A DNA stretch of 64,000 bases, taken from contig JAZAYU010000175.1 in the NCBI GenBank assembly GCA_038501625.1, positions 251,001-315,000 on the forward strand, read 5' to 3'. Positions 32,201-44,247 of this stretch are shown here, one piece after another (position 1 is the stretch's first letter; each line of letters opens with the position of its first letter). The notes beneath the pieces were generated by a model. That model did no database searches and was not told the DNA's origin. It was given only the letters and a program-made list of their open reading frames with translations. Origin of the DNA: Corbicula japonica. Taxonomy: Eukaryota > Mollusca > Bivalvia > Venerida > Cyrenidae. A program made the position numbers and the translations under genes.

Positions 32201-33760
32201 AAAGTTTTGATTATCAGTATTCGATACATAAGTTACCAAGTTATGTAACTGAATGTATGAAATATGGTCTATTTTGTCTCTGAAATTCGTAGATGTATTT
32301 ATTTTAATTCTAATGTCGTCATGTGTATAATAATTAGTGTCTGAATGTTATTAAATGAAATTGAAGAATAATATCCATTGACATATAAATCCTCCACAAC
32401 AGAGTGTATTATGGTCTGATAGATCATTATCTGATATCCCTTTTATTCCTCAGCAACCAGTTAGGCGCTTCCCTGTATGGCAGAAAAGTTTTTTCCTTTA
32501 CCCCTTTTAGCTCTACTTGGTGGGATTGAACGCTATACATTTTCTGTTGTCCTCATTTTATCATACATTAGGTTTTTAAGGATAATTATATTTTGAATAA
32601 ATTGTGACTTGATATAAATATATTTTTGGTTCTATTTTTGCATTGATCCGTTTTTTGTTTGCGAGTGATTTATTATAATTATAATGATGAACTTAGCAAT
32701 TTGAAAATACAATTTAAAGTACATGCATATCATGTTTGAATGAGATTCATACTATGTACTTGTGTGTAGCTTGGCATTAGTTTAATCCAGTTAAAAGGTT
32801 ACGGGAACAGATCCAGCGAGGGTTTCAAGGGTGTTGCTCGATCCCTCTTTTTGAGCAGGAATATTTCATTTTCATTGTGATTTGACAAGAAAGTTGGTCA
32901 TATCATGTAACTACCGTTAGACAGCCCCTAAAGAAACCCCTACTCTGGAAATCTTTGTTCCGTCCCACCACTGTCTTATTTTTATGGTCACGTTTATAAG
33001 TGTTGTTCCTGTATTTCATTTGTGTTGTTCATAATAATGGTAATACACCAGCAAGAACCCCTAGTCGCAATATTAAAGTTTGAGCTTGCATTGACTGGCT
33101 TATGGGAATGGTACCGATAATAAAAATCCTGCCTACCTATTTCTGAAGAACATGTTACCCTAACAACACAATTTATGTTTTAGGCCTTACGTGTTAAAAT
33201 CGTTTGATTAAAATGAAAACAAGCTATAAAAGCAAACCATTTTTGATCTGGTTTCTAAAAATATCAAGACATGCATGTATATAGTGAAGGTTGTTTTCAA
33301 ACAAGGTTTGGAAAAACACACACATGGAATCGTCACTCATATAGAAAATTGAAAGAAGACCCGTATCCAGGCTTACAAGGAAAACGACCATGTTGGGCAT
33401 AAACGCTATCTTAAAATTATTGGGTTTGCTGTCAAACACGGTCAGTCTATTAACATGACTTGTTTTCTTCTTATAGCGTCTCTTCAATGATATAATGGTG
33501 CCAAACCTTTTAAGGGATTCACACACTTTAAACAACTCAAATGTTTTTCGTACCAAACTAAGAACAAACAGGTATTGATTTAATCTTAACTGGTTGCCTT
33601 AAATACATAAAACACCAAAACACCATAAAGAGAAAGATTTATGTCAACTCCAGTTCTTGCACAACTAGTTAATTATCAATGCTCTTCTCATCTTGTCTTA
33701 CAGCAATAAAACATGTTATTAAGTATAGAAAAAAAGTTTTCGGGACCACAATATTTGTTG
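32201..33760. other. 3' region of the retroelement and unassigned DNA
   Basis: 32510-32760 matches 63790-64000, so it belongs to a repeated 3' region or LTR. A minus-strand frame at 33224-33556 (110 codons) matches nothing I recognise. No other gene is visible. The true right end of the gypsy element is not defined. Confidence 0.4.
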
Positions 33761-34030
33761 ATAACACGTTGAATATAATTTTGGTAACTGTTCTGTTTGA
33801 ATTTACAAATGTATTTACAAATGACGTGACGAAATTTATATTGCATGTTATATTCTTTAGGTTATAAATCAAATCTTTATAAAACACCATAAAAAACCGG
33901 CTGAGAAAAGGCTTGTTGCAGTAGTGATTTTAAACGATACTTGTATTTTTGAATAAAGTCTAGGTACAAAACTGGCAAAAGATTGTCATTATTTGTGGTA
34001 CCGATACTCTTTGTTTTGATTTTTTTCGAT
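33760..34030 (-). mobile_element. Penelope-like RT fragment
   Basis: On minus it aligns with the RT C-terminal part of 25800-27296 (region 26420-26650): the GGTTATAAAT.AAATCT.TATAAAA, CCGGCTGAGAAA and GTGGTACCGATA blocks. It is closely related to the fragment at 1-220. No 3' end and no open frame. Confidence 0.6.
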
Positions 34031-34054
34031 TTGTTTCTCAGTCAGACAATTTCA

Positions 34055-34510
34055 ATAGATATAGATGAAAAGGGAACTTTGAAAGCCATCGAACACGACA
34101 AATATGAAAATATTGCAGGCTCGGTTTGATTGAGCCTTTCATGGACAGTAATGGAAATGCATATTAATGCCCACGCTGCCTAGCCCCGGGTTGAGCGCAA
34201 CTCAATATTACACCAATAAACAGTACAATTTTGACCGTCTCAACCGATGGTGTGCATATGATGGTGGACATGGAACCTTCAATGCGGTATATTCAGATTA
34301 GGAGCATCCCATGTTCAGCGGCGTATGGTCCCGAGATAAAAGAATGTTTTTTCCCCTAAACAATGGGCGGAATTAAACAGAATAGAATTTTGATAGGGGA
34401 TCTTAGAATATAAATCCTGCATATCGTAGACAACGCCAAAGGCAAAATTTAAAAAAGCATGAAGAATCTCAAGAATCTCAATCCGAAGTGTGTCAATTAT
34501 ATGGTATGGT
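34055..34510 (-). repeat. R3 dispersed repeat
   Basis: Reverse-oriented R3 copy: AAAAGGGAACTTTGAAAGCC, GGCTCGGTTTGATTGAGCC, CCGGGTTGAGCGCAACTCAA, then GACAACGCCAAAGGCAAAATT. It lies at the left edge of cassette 2. Confidence 0.65.
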
Positions 34511-35124
34511 TTGAGATAAGAAATGTCCAGGGAAGTTTTAGAAAATTTAGAACACTCAGCAGAGAATGAAACAAACGCTACACAACCGATCATCATTATC
34601 TCAATATCGAAATTCCTATTTGTATATGATTTGCCGAAGGCAAGAACACCAAATCAGCTAAGGTCCTCTGCAGTTAAGGATCAGCAACCCGGTACATATA
34701 GTACCAAAACAAAGACCATCGTTATAATAATGTGCAGTCAACAACCGCAGACAAAATACTCTGATTATAACAGATTACATACTTACTGAACTCATTACAG
34801 TAAAAACACTAAGTGATAAGCGGTAAGATAGTAGGAGACGTATATTATTGGCTACATTTACGGGAAACTGCGGGTATGTCCAACGAGGTGATACAGTGTA
34901 TACATTGGCAGAGACGATGTCGCACAGAACTATCGCTCAGTGGCCAGGTTAAGAAATCCAATGGAAGTAAAGAGCGGGTAACCACAATCGACTATCAGCT
35001 ATGTTTTAAACCGTGTCGCGGAATCTGATTTCTCTAACCGATCAGATGTCGCTCATGGGGTTTTATTACATGATCATATTACTGAAGAAAAGACGGCGAC
35101 AGTGTTCAATGTCAAAAATACAGT

Positions 35125-35873
35125 TGCAGTTTAAAATCACTACTGCAACAAGGTACACAGCCAGTTTTTTATGGGGATTTAATTTATAAACTTAAGAAAA
35201 TAAAAGGCAATGTTATTTTTCCCCGGTTATTCGTAAAAACCATCTGTAAACTCAAAAAGAAAGGTTACCAACATGATATTCTACAGCGCTCCGCAGGCCT
35301 TGTGATTAACCCATCTACAATTGATCACTATGCTTATCCCTTTATTTACACGACGATGGCAGGGGATTGAGAGTTTATGAAGGCTTATGGGTATATCTTT
35401 TCTTTAAAGAACCTAGAAGCTCGATTTGATTCTTTTATTCCTGTCTTCGTGTTCTTGCTAATTTGACTCCAGTGGCTCTGGTCTCGGTAAGATCATCGAG
35501 TACTCGCCCATTTGGCTTTGCAGTGCTATTAGCTTCTATGTTTTACATGTTTGTGTGCTTTTGCATGCAACATTGTTAAGCAGATGGGTGAGTTGGGGTC
35601 ATTTCACAAAGACAACTTGTACTTGTTTGTTGATATGAGAAACTGTGGGGGCAAGTGTGAGGTTGGTGCACCCTAGAACCTGGTTTAAACCCCCATTGGC
35701 TAATTGTTTTGCCACTGACCGTTCTAAGGCGGTAACCCATCGGGTTCTCACTTTCGTTAATTGTTTGTGACCTCCATCTCTTTTCCTCTCTTCTTTTTGG
35801 CTGTGTGGAGAGGCTGTGTCTGCTAGATGTGGCCATTCCTGATTGCATATTTCACTTTTTAAATGTTTCACTG
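35125..35873 (+). mobile_element. Penelope-like element, 5'-truncated copy
   Basis: It starts in the RT C-terminal coding region (GTTTAAAATCACTACTGCAACAAGG) and runs through the 3' UTR to TTGCATATTTCACTTTTTA. Cassette 1 has no equivalent near 4560, so it inserted after the duplication. Flanking TTCA(A/C)TGT-like sequences were not resolved as a target duplication. Confidence 0.72.
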
Positions 35874-36433
35874 CACTATATACATTTTTAAGCATTCCAC
35901 TGTACGAAGAGGTTTTCTGCAAGTTAATGTTTTGTCTAAACACACAAGCCTTGAATTAAAACATCATTAAATATCTGCTGAGTTTACAAACATACATTTC
36001 ATAGACACAAACATACAAAATAACACAATTCTCTGCACTGCACCGCAAAACGTCATTTCTTGCTGTTTCGAGTTCCATAAAGAATTTATACTCCGTTTAG
36101 GCATTGAAAGATGAGGAAATTTTAACTGTTCCTATAAATTTGTTTCAACAGTAAGTGAAAAGTGAAATTATGAAAAATGGCCGAATTTGTTTACAAAACG
36201 CATGTAAGGTCCAGGTCAATTACCCGCCCTGACTCATATGTATTGTGAATCTGGACAACTATAAACTAAAGCCAAAAAATCCCCATTCAAGACATAAATA
36301 AATATCAAAGCGTAAAATTACGTCGCATTAACTGTGCATAATCATTTCTATTTTATGCACAATCAATGGGAAACAAAATCAATACTGGATCAGTAAATAA
36401 ATGTTTTAGTATTAACTGTTAACATTGTAAAAA

Positions 36434-36441
36434 TATAAAGG
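36434..36441 (+). promoter_or_regulatory. TATA box of alpha gene 2
   Basis: TATAAAGG lies 44 nt before the ATG at 36478 and only 20 nt before an upstream in-frame ATG at 36454. If transcription begins about 30 nt downstream of the box, the upstream ATG would lie outside the mRNA. This decides the start codon in favour of 36478. Confidence 0.6.
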
Positions 36442-36477
36442 AGTCGTATTTTAATGGGGATTTCTACATCAAGGAAA

Positions 36478-37860
36478 ATGCAGAAAAATGAAAGAGGATA
36501 TGAAATGTTTTCGAGAAAAGTATCACACTGCCTCGATTATTTAGGATATAATGAAAACATGGTGCAGTATCGCAGACAAGTCACTCAACAACTGGATTAT
36601 ATTTACAATCAAAAACGTTTTTTAGTTTTTAATATAACAAGCGGTGGAAAGAGCGAGGGGACAGCTCTCTATTTTGAAAGTGACGTAGACCGATTGTATG
36701 TTGTTAAGGGAGTGCGATGTGTAGAACCAGGAGAGAGAAGGGAGATAAGCGAGGGGGAAATAATTTTTGAAATAGACGTCAAGAATTGCTCTCCGGGCTA
36801 CACCAGATTGAAATTGATAAAATACGTAGCAAGTTCAAGATGTTGGCGGAATGTGGTTAAATATCTTGTAAAAGAAAACGAGGACTATTTTATATCCAAT
36901 TCGTTTTCTATCTTTCCTGATGGACACATTACTATGTTTGATATTAACGGATCACAAATCGACAGACAAAGTAAAACTGGACCATCTTCCCCGTTTGGAA
37001 ACACAGAAATGAAGTATGACTTTGTATTTGGCTTACACTCTGAGTGTAAATCTTTGATTCAGAGTTGGGTGAACCGCGTCCAGAAAAACAAATGGCCAAC
37101 CCCATGTTTGATAGAAACAATTGCAAATCTTGAGGCTCATATCGTACCAGTGGCAAATAAAGGAAGTATCAATCCGACAACTGAATGGAGAATTTGTTTT
37201 ACTAGAGCAGAAATCATGTTGATGAATTCTTTCAATAATGCAGAAACAAAACTTTACGTTCTTCTCAAGTTATTGACAAAAAGGGTACTTGCGCCTATTT
37301 GCTCTGAACTTTCGTGTTATATGATGAAAAACATTGTTTTCTGGATTAAAGAAGATCAGATGCATTTTACCCCAGAGTGTCTTTTTGAAAGACTTCTCGA
37401 CTGTCTTTTGTTTCTAAAACAATGTGTGTGTTCAAACAAACTTGCTAGTTACATGATTCCTGAAAGAAATCTGTTAGAGGGGCGAATAAGCGCCGACGAA
37501 AGACATAATATACTGGACACACTGGATACACTTATAGGCGAACGAGAACTAATGGTGAACCGAGTCGATAAAATACGTAAAGCGCTATCTATCTTTGACA
37601 TTTCAGAAGACATGTTAAAAAGAGAGTCCGAAAAACGTGACGAAATTGAAAAACATGTACTACAAAAGAACATACGCTTCAAAGAGATTGATTCGCCTGA
37701 AATGAGTCCAGGGGATTTTCAAAATATTCTTAACAAAGACCAAACTTACAGCAAATTAAGTGACGAACTTTACATGATGGTAATGGAATCTACAAGCGCC
37801 GAGAGAGATGCTGAACAGGAGCAGAGATTTAGAACCAGACTAAAAGAAATGCTTTCTTAA
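36478..37860 (+). CDS. Mab21/cGAS-like nucleotidyltransferase (alpha 2)
   Basis: A 460-aa intronless protein, the counterpart of 5221-6594. The start is MQKNERG, as in alpha 1. An extra 8 in-frame codons begin at 36454, but that ATG is too near the TATA box. GG of the nucleotide loop is at 56-57, D69/D71 lie in FESDVDRLYVV, and the third acid D181 in MKYDFVFGL. The Mab21 C-lobe is complete: EWRICFTRAE, ETKLYVLLKL, CYMMKNIVFWIKED, SYMIPERNLLEGR. A ~110-residue charged helical tail follows. Alpha 2 carries a 3-4 residue insertion relative to alpha 1 (GERREISEG against GEESEG). The reading frame is fully intact despite divergence from alpha 1, which argues for selection. Function is inferred as cGAS-like sensing or nucleotide signalling. 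The Gly in place of the GS serine leaves catalysis open. Confidence 0.88.
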   Translation: MQKNERGYEMFSRKVSHCLDYLGYNENMVQYRRQVTQQLDYIYNQKRFLVFNITSGGKSEGTALYFESDVDRLYVVKGVRCVEPGERREISEGEIIFEIDVKNCSPGYTRLKLIKYVASSRCWRNVVKYLVKENEDYFISNSFSIFPDGHITMFDINGSQIDRQSKTGPSSPFGNTEMKYDFVFGLHSECKSLIQSWVNRVQKNKWPTPCLIETIANLEAHIVPVANKGSINPTTEWRICFTRAEIMLMNSFNNAETKLYVLLKLLTKRVLAPICSELSCYMMKNIVFWIKEDQMHFTPECLFERLLDCLLFLKQCVCSNKLASYMIPERNLLEGRISADERHNILDTLDTLIGERELMVNRVDKIRKALSIFDISEDMLKRESEKRDEIEKHVLQKNIRFKEIDSPEMSPGDFQNILNKDQTYSKLSDELYMMVMESTSAERDAEQEQRFRTRLKEMLS

Positions 37861-37982
37861 CACTTCGGGCAGACATAATTAAAAAATAAGCAAATGTAAT
37901 TAATTTGCAGTAAAACAGGACTGATGGTCGAATTGAAAAACACTGTCCTAGAAAGACTTACCAATGTCCTTTATTTTTGAAA

Positions 37983-38435
37983 CAGTGCGTACACTGAAAT
38001 AAACTTCCAAACTATATGATTTCGGAGAGAAACTTATTTATTTGATGGAAGATTATCTGAACATGAAAGAGCTGACCTACTTGAAACACTTGGTGTTATA
38101 ATATTAAACCGATTTCTGATGCTTAACCGTATAGACAAAGTTTGTATTGAAATGTGTAAGCTAGAAATAGAAACAGAAAGGTTGAGAGAAGAATGAAAAA
38201 GAAAAGTTGAGAGAAGAAACAGACAAACGTGACAAAATAGAGAGCATACTTTTACAACGGAACATCTTTTTAAAGGAGATAGAAATGTCGGGCCGGAGTA
38301 ATGGAGATTTTCTAAGTATCCTCAGCAAGCAATCATCAGATAAACAATCAGCTTGCTGAGGAACCTTAAGCACTTGTAACAAACGATAGGGAAGTCGAAC
38401 GACGTAAAGACCCAGATTTTGAACGATTTTTTTAG
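37983..38435 (+). pseudogene. C-terminal fragment of a third Mab21-like gene, copy 2
   Basis: Orthologue of the fragment at 6833-7274. It carries the same truncation and several frameshifts: near 38030 (duplicated TTTA), 38190 (lost bases in the lysine-rich stretch) and 38330. It ends FERFF and TAG at 38433-38435. Confidence 0.78.
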
Positions 38436-39041
38436 AATTGTTAAAGAAAAGGCGAATATTGAAGAACTGAATAATTATCGCACTTTCGAGTTGTTAAAAA
38501 TGTGATGACCGAAGGGCTTCACGCTTACTTTACAAATAACAAAACAAAAACATTTTGTTCATATCCCGATGGACGCCATTTACACGGTCTTTTTAAATGG
38601 CAGTTGAAACAGCAAATTTGACGACAAAGGAATGACGGCACGTTTATTTTTCGCTCCGTTTTAAAAGTGCGTACGCGTCCACTTCACAAGACAACAACAC
38701 ATTGTGCATTGTCCTATAGTTTGTGCGCGGCTTTTGATGTAGCTACGCCAAGGACCAAAATTGATGTGGAAACAGTCTGAAGCAGGACTTTAATCATTAT
38801 AGCTAATTGCAAGATAAATTTGTATCAAAACCAGCTGATTGGATATAGTTATGCGCTTCTTAACGACACTGAAGTACTTTTTTGCTGAATCTGTTGATTT
38901 CAAGTGTGTTCTGTCTGTTACACATTTGAAAAAATGAATGTTTTTGTTCTGAAAATGTATAATTTGTTTTTGAATAAAATACTTTTTATTAATATCTGCT
39001 CAAACTTTTGACTTATTTTATGATGAAATTGTTACATTTAA

Positions 39042-39234
39042 GGGCTTACCACACTCCTAACCATCACGTTCATCGATAAAAAGTAAATTATCAAAATCTC
39101 AATAACGGCATATAATAGATGCATTAGTAAAACTCATTTGTGCAAAGTTTCACTGAACGGAATTTTGCCGTTATTGAGATTTTGATAATTTTCTTTTTAT
39201 CGATGAACGTGCTTAGGAGGATCGTGGTAAGCCC
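39042..39234. mobile_element. TTAA-flanked MITE, cassette 2
   Basis: Same ends as 8002-8194 (GGGCTTACCACACTCC and GTGGTAAGCCC) with TTAA at 39038-39041 and 39235-39238. Its presence at the same site in both cassettes dates it before the duplication. Confidence 0.85.
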
Positions 39235-39548
39235 TTAATGAGCTGATAATATCAAAATCATAAATGTCTCCAATGATAATCCAGCTTGGAAATTTTGAAT
39301 CAAAAACAACACCAAATACTCGTACAATCATGTTCTTTGAAATGTGTTTTTATTAAAAAAAACCCAACAAACTCTAAAGGTGTGTAGATGTTCGAATTGA
39401 TTTTTCCACACCGCACGTTATGTCAACATTTGTCTCAGTTGCAAAAAGTTTTTGGCACAGTTTTGAAGGCAAATCTAATTTAAAATTTATATTTTATTGA
39501 AATGGTAAAAGATAATCGCAATCGGTACATTGTTTATTGTCATTTATC

Positions 39549-40450
39549 ACATACCTTCCGTTGTGGGAGTGTAATAACACCCGCTATATATTTTCGATAT
39601 ATAACTAGTTATATATCGTAGCCGAATCACTATTCATCCGCGTTATCAGCGATCAAAACAAATTTATGAAAATGACTTACTTTTGCCATCTGACCACTTC
39701 AGGCAAGCAATCAACTTAAGAATCCCTTATATTGATAATATCCACGGAAAATATAACTTTCTGACATCTTGTTTTCTCCGTAAGATAGCAATAGGCCGAA
39801 AGTCTATGATGAAATTCAACAAAAGCAACAAAGCCATTTTCATTTCGTTTAAATCGAAAACAAAATGACCCAGACGCTGACATCTGTTTTCAGAACATCG
39901 TCGGTGTGATCTTACAACATCCCCGAAACAAAATAAAAACACAAGAAACACATTTGTAATCCAAATTATGATTTTATATCCAGCAAATTTCAAGGTTGTC
40001 ATATGCCGCTATGAAAATTTAAACAAATGACGTCATACATTAGATCTATTTATTTAATTAAACACAACTTCAGAAGACTATAACTGGTAGATTCTTTTAT
40101 CTAGACTCTAGCGCAGTTAATTTTATTTATTTATTTTTACTTATTTTGGCCAATGGGAAAACGGTAGGGTAAACGTTTGGTGGACTAGCTTATGTATCAC
40201 CCGATACGACCGAATTACACACATTTTAATTTCGCTCTACTAGGCGATGGAAAGGGACAATTCTTGGATTTTGCTTGTTTTTTTTCAGGGAATGTGATTA
40301 ATAGAATACATCATTCGTTTTCATTTTATACTGAAATTATTAAACGCGTCATCTAAATCGATATAAAACTCGGCAAAAACCTCGTTTTATATCGATTTAG
40401 ACGACTCGTTTAATAATTTCAGTATAAAATGATCACTCATGTTGTATCCT
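39549..40450. repeat. Insertion private to cassette 2, with two palindromes
   Basis: Homology with cassette 1 stops at TCATTTAT (39548, against about 8535) and resumes at TTTATATAATGGAAATGCAAC. Palindromes: ATATATTTTCGATATATAAC region near 39588-39620, and a ~45-bp stem at 40322-40432 (TTTTATACTGAAATTATTAA with its complement). No coding frame. Probably one or two nested MITEs. Confidence 0.55.
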
Positions 40451-41011
40451 CTATTTATATAATGGAAATGCAACTTTATTTTTAACCTAGTCAAAAATTT
40501 TGATTAAATTTGAAGTAATCTGATGATTGTTCAAGGGGATTGCAAACAGTTTCGGTAATAGTCATACATAGTCGATTCGCAGGCGACTTGCTAATGTGAC
40601 AACTTGTACATGTCTGTTCATTTAAAGGGCATTGATGAATAAAATAAATCGTACTTATAACAATATTTTTTCTGTTCCTTTCGAGGGATCCACCTTAATT
40701 ACATTTGAATATATTTTTTCGATAAGTCGGAACAATTTAAATGACGAATGTCATATCGAAACTCCACCATGAATACATACACGTAATCGGGAAACCCAAT
40801 TAACTATGTGTACGTATAAATAGATTTTCCTATTAACTATAAAATTCTTATAAAGTAAAGAAAACCACTAACATTTGTAAACTGAGAAGGCTTTCACATC
40901 ACTGAAGATTGTACCTGCTTTTTCAAAACAATCATACTAGTTAAAACTAGTTTAAGTTGTGTATTGTGTTGCACCATGACGATAAGATTGAATCTCAAAA
41001 CGGAGATGAGA

Positions 41012-41763
41012 TATTGTAATATAATAAGCAACTACAGCGATATCAAATCGTCTCGATGAACCTGTCAGAGGGTCAGTGTGTCAAGCTTGAACTGGACACA
41101 CTGCCAGCGGATAGGGTCAGCAGGTACAATCACTGTATCGGCCTGTTATCGCTATGGTTGCAGATTGTTTATTATTACAATAGTTATATAAACCTAGCGA
41201 CATTATCGTTAACTTTGTTTATAACGGTAGCTATGTAAAGAGTATATGTTCTACATATATACTGGACGAGCAAGGCTCTCGAGTGCGGTATTCTTAGTAC
41301 GTCATTGAAGTAGACATGTTAGTGCGGCAGTCTTAGTTGCTCGTCCGAGCGACCTACGACGAGGGCTCCTAGGTCGAACAATGGAAATATTGTAATATAA
41401 TAAGCAACTACAGCGATATCAAATCGTCTCGATGAATCTGTCAGAGGGTCAGTGTGTCAAGCTTGAACTGGACACACTGCCTGCGGATAGGGTCAGCAGG
41501 TACAATCACTGTATCGGCCTGTTATCGCTATGGTTGCAGATTGTTTATTATTACAATAGTTATATAACCATAGAGACATTATCGTTAACTTTGTTTATAA
41601 CGGTAGCTATGTAAACAGTATAGGTTCTACATATATACTGGACGAGCAAGGCAGTTGCTATCCAGAGTGCGGTATTCTTAGTGCGGCATTCTAGTAGCAT
41701 GTGAGCGCGGCAGTCTTAGTAGCTCGTCCGAGCGACCTACGACGAGGGCTTTTAGGCCGACAT
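41012..41763 (+). repeat. Two tandem ~376-bp units
   Basis: Units at 41012-41386 and 41387-41763 are nearly identical for the first ~270 bp and looser after GGACGAGCAAGG. Each contains inverted GTGTGTC/GACACAC and GGACGAGC/GCTCGTCC pairs, and a 60-codon frame (MNLSEGQCVKLELD...) differing at only three positions. The frame's reality is doubtful. The pair lies inside a 2.1-kb insertion that cassette 1 lacks. Confidence 0.75.
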
Positions 41764-43625
41764 TGACACTTAACGTTTGTTAGTGTTGTTCATTCTATGC
41801 GGTAGCATAAAGCTACAGATATAAAGCGATCCTGGACACACTGTTAATTCTTTGATCTCACAGATCTTTCCTCAAGTAAGGCCGAAAATAAAATATTATT
41901 TGTTTCCCCATCCAGGACCGCCCGAAAAAATCGGCGCGACCCAAAAAAGTTTATCGCCGAAACCTAAATGATTTTTTTAATACGAAAAAACTGGAGAGGA
42001 ACAATGCATTTTTTTCGAAACATTTTGAGTACGAAACAGGTACCAAATAAGTTTTAGATCAGTCGGTGGTTATCAGACGCTTGGCGATAACCCATACCTC
42101 GCGAAAGGCGTCGGACCATAGAAAGGTCCGAAAGATTTTGCATCGGCGCGGTAAAATGACGCATGTCCTCGGTCTTTCACAAGGGAAGCAAACTGTTCTT
42201 CAAAAATTCCGGTTACTTCTCTTCAGTCGCAGTAAAATGATTTGTGATTGGTTGCCTGATTCCCATTGTCCAATCGCTAATTCGATAACATCATCTAATG
42301 GCCATGTAATGAAAAATGATGTATGAACTGTCCAGCGCTGGCACAGGATAATCTGTGTTCAAACTGGGGACATTTCACGAATCACGGAGCAATGCCGGCG
42401 TCTAGGCTATTTAGTTTCGATTTTATCCAAATTTAAAATGGCTTTGTTGATTGTGTTGTTTCTTCATCTCACGGAAATAATAAAATGGAAGTCTTTAACA
42501 AAGTTTCATGGGATAAAAGTGCGAATTCGTTTAAAAGACAGGCGGTCGGCAGTCGAAGTAAGTTATCGTTGATAAACCGAAAGAGGCGTAATAAATATAT
42601 GAGTACATGTTCATCTCAACCATTTTTTGTTTGTTATTCTGTATTAAAATGAATTCGGTCTGAACAAAAACTGGTATTTTAAGTTTTATTGGTGAAAGTT
42701 TGTTAAAACTGAAATAAAATTTAATACAAGTTTCACATATTGTTTCAAACCAATGTACATAAAAAGACAAAAACTAAATATTTTGCAATATCATCTCCGT
42801 CTTTTTTCCGTCGGGCAGATTTTCTTACGGTCCGGCAGAATTTCATTGTTCATCGGACCGAATGACCGGAAATTTTTTGGCCCTACGCGAAATCCTTAAC
42901 CAGGGAACATTCTGTTTGCAGAGACACTTGTCGTTCTTTGTTATCCATGAAAATTTGTAGATTGTCAACAAAGTTGACAATGTGTACCATTGATGACGAA
43001 GTTGTTTAGCCGGTTGGTGATAGGGACATTGAAAGAAAAGTAATATTTTATGTTAAACTCTACGTAATACTCTGTAAAGAGGGATTGGAGTAGACGGCAG
43101 ATTCAGATTCAGATAGATAATCTAGTGTCAAACACAGTATTGTAGCTAAAGGTTAAGTCTCTTCCTAAGTCCGTTTAATTTGATTTTAATACAGTATTAC
43201 CTGTTTTTATTAACCAAAGAATTAATTGTAACTCCCGTTTTTGTGCATAATAAAAAGAAAACAAAAAGATGTTGACTTACTGGCAGTTAAAGAGTTGATT
43301 GACTCATATCTTTCTGCGGCATTAGAGATGTGAATTTAAGTATATTTTAATCCAGTTTTTTAGCCATAACTGTTTAAGTGCTCATGTTTTATTCTCGGTA
43401 AACTGTTGTGAAAGCTGCACAGTACGGCGGACTCAGTCCCCTTCCTCAACAGCTTGTCCCAATGTGAATTATTGTTTTATAAAACTCTGTAGATCCTGAT
43501 GCCTTCCAGTATTACATATTCGAAGATTGTTTTACCCTTTCTTAGTTTTTATTTATTATAGTTAAGTTTGCTGTCTTACGGGATTAACATAAAATCCGAA
43601 GAAACTTAAACTATATTGTTAGCAG
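41764..43625. other. Remainder of the 2.1-kb insertion and beta flank, no gene seen
   Basis: 41005 to about 43110 is absent from cassette 1. 41820-41910 has a GATATAAAG and an AATAAAATA, LTR-like but unproven. A plus frame at 42066-42326 has no recognised homologue. 43120-43625 is the 3' flank of the dead beta gene and matches 9700-10043. Confidence 0.4.
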
Positions 43626-44247
43626 TTCAAGAAGAATTTGTTTTAATTTACTTCTAAAATTATGTTCAGAATTCGGATCTTTTCTTCTTTTATCTGCTGC
43701 GACATTTGTTACAAGGCAGTAAAGCTTCTCACTTAGCTGACTCTATACAGCATGTCTGTTGGTTTGTTGATCAGATTGTCCAATACTTTCAGAAGTGCAA
43801 GTCTTTCATGTTCTTGTTTTCGTGCCTCGAACAGATTTCGTTCAGGAATTATATAACTTGGCAGACTATCTGAGCTAACACTATCTTTTAAATACATCAG
43901 AGCATCTACCAGCCTGTCTAGGAGTAACATGTGTAAATAGCGTTTCTTCCGTTTTCTTTTTCATCCAAAATACAACATTTTTCATTATATAGGATAAAAG
44001 TTCTAAGCAAACTGGTGCAAGAACAGATTTCGCAATCATTTTAAGAACAATATAAAGTTTTGTTTCCACGTCATTCAAAGAATTCATCAACATAATTTAT
44101 GTTTTAGAGAAACATATTCGCCATTCTGTTGACTGATAGGTACTATTTTTATTTGCAACAGGAACCACATTAGCCTCAAGTTTTACAATTTGTTCTCTCA
44201 AGCGACGAGTTGGCCAAGCGTAATTCTGGACTCGATTGGCCCAAGAC

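Larger units (their letters stand above)
20283..33120 (+). mobile_element. Degraded Ty3/gypsy-type retroelement (about 12.8 kb with insertions)
   Basis: Order on plus: repeat-rich 5' region, gag, aspartic protease, RT, RNase H, integrase, PHD finger, third ORF, 3' region. The left end is placed where cassette homology stops and TGTTGTGTCC begins; a TATA-like CATAAAAAGCC and a following transcript-start-like region suggest an LTR. No matching 3' LTR was found by eye, so the ends are provisional. A diverged relative of the 3' region (32510-32760) appears at 63790-64000. The element is dead: many stops and frameshifts, plus two foreign insertions (25800-27296 and 30010-30940). Confidence 0.75.

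Noticed and set aside
36454..36477. Upstream ATG of alpha 2
   Set aside because: It lies only 20 nt after the TATA box and is absent from alpha 1.
42066..42326. 86-codon plus frame in the 2.1-kb insertion
   Set aside because: No recognised domain, no splice or promoter context, inside repeat-rich DNA.
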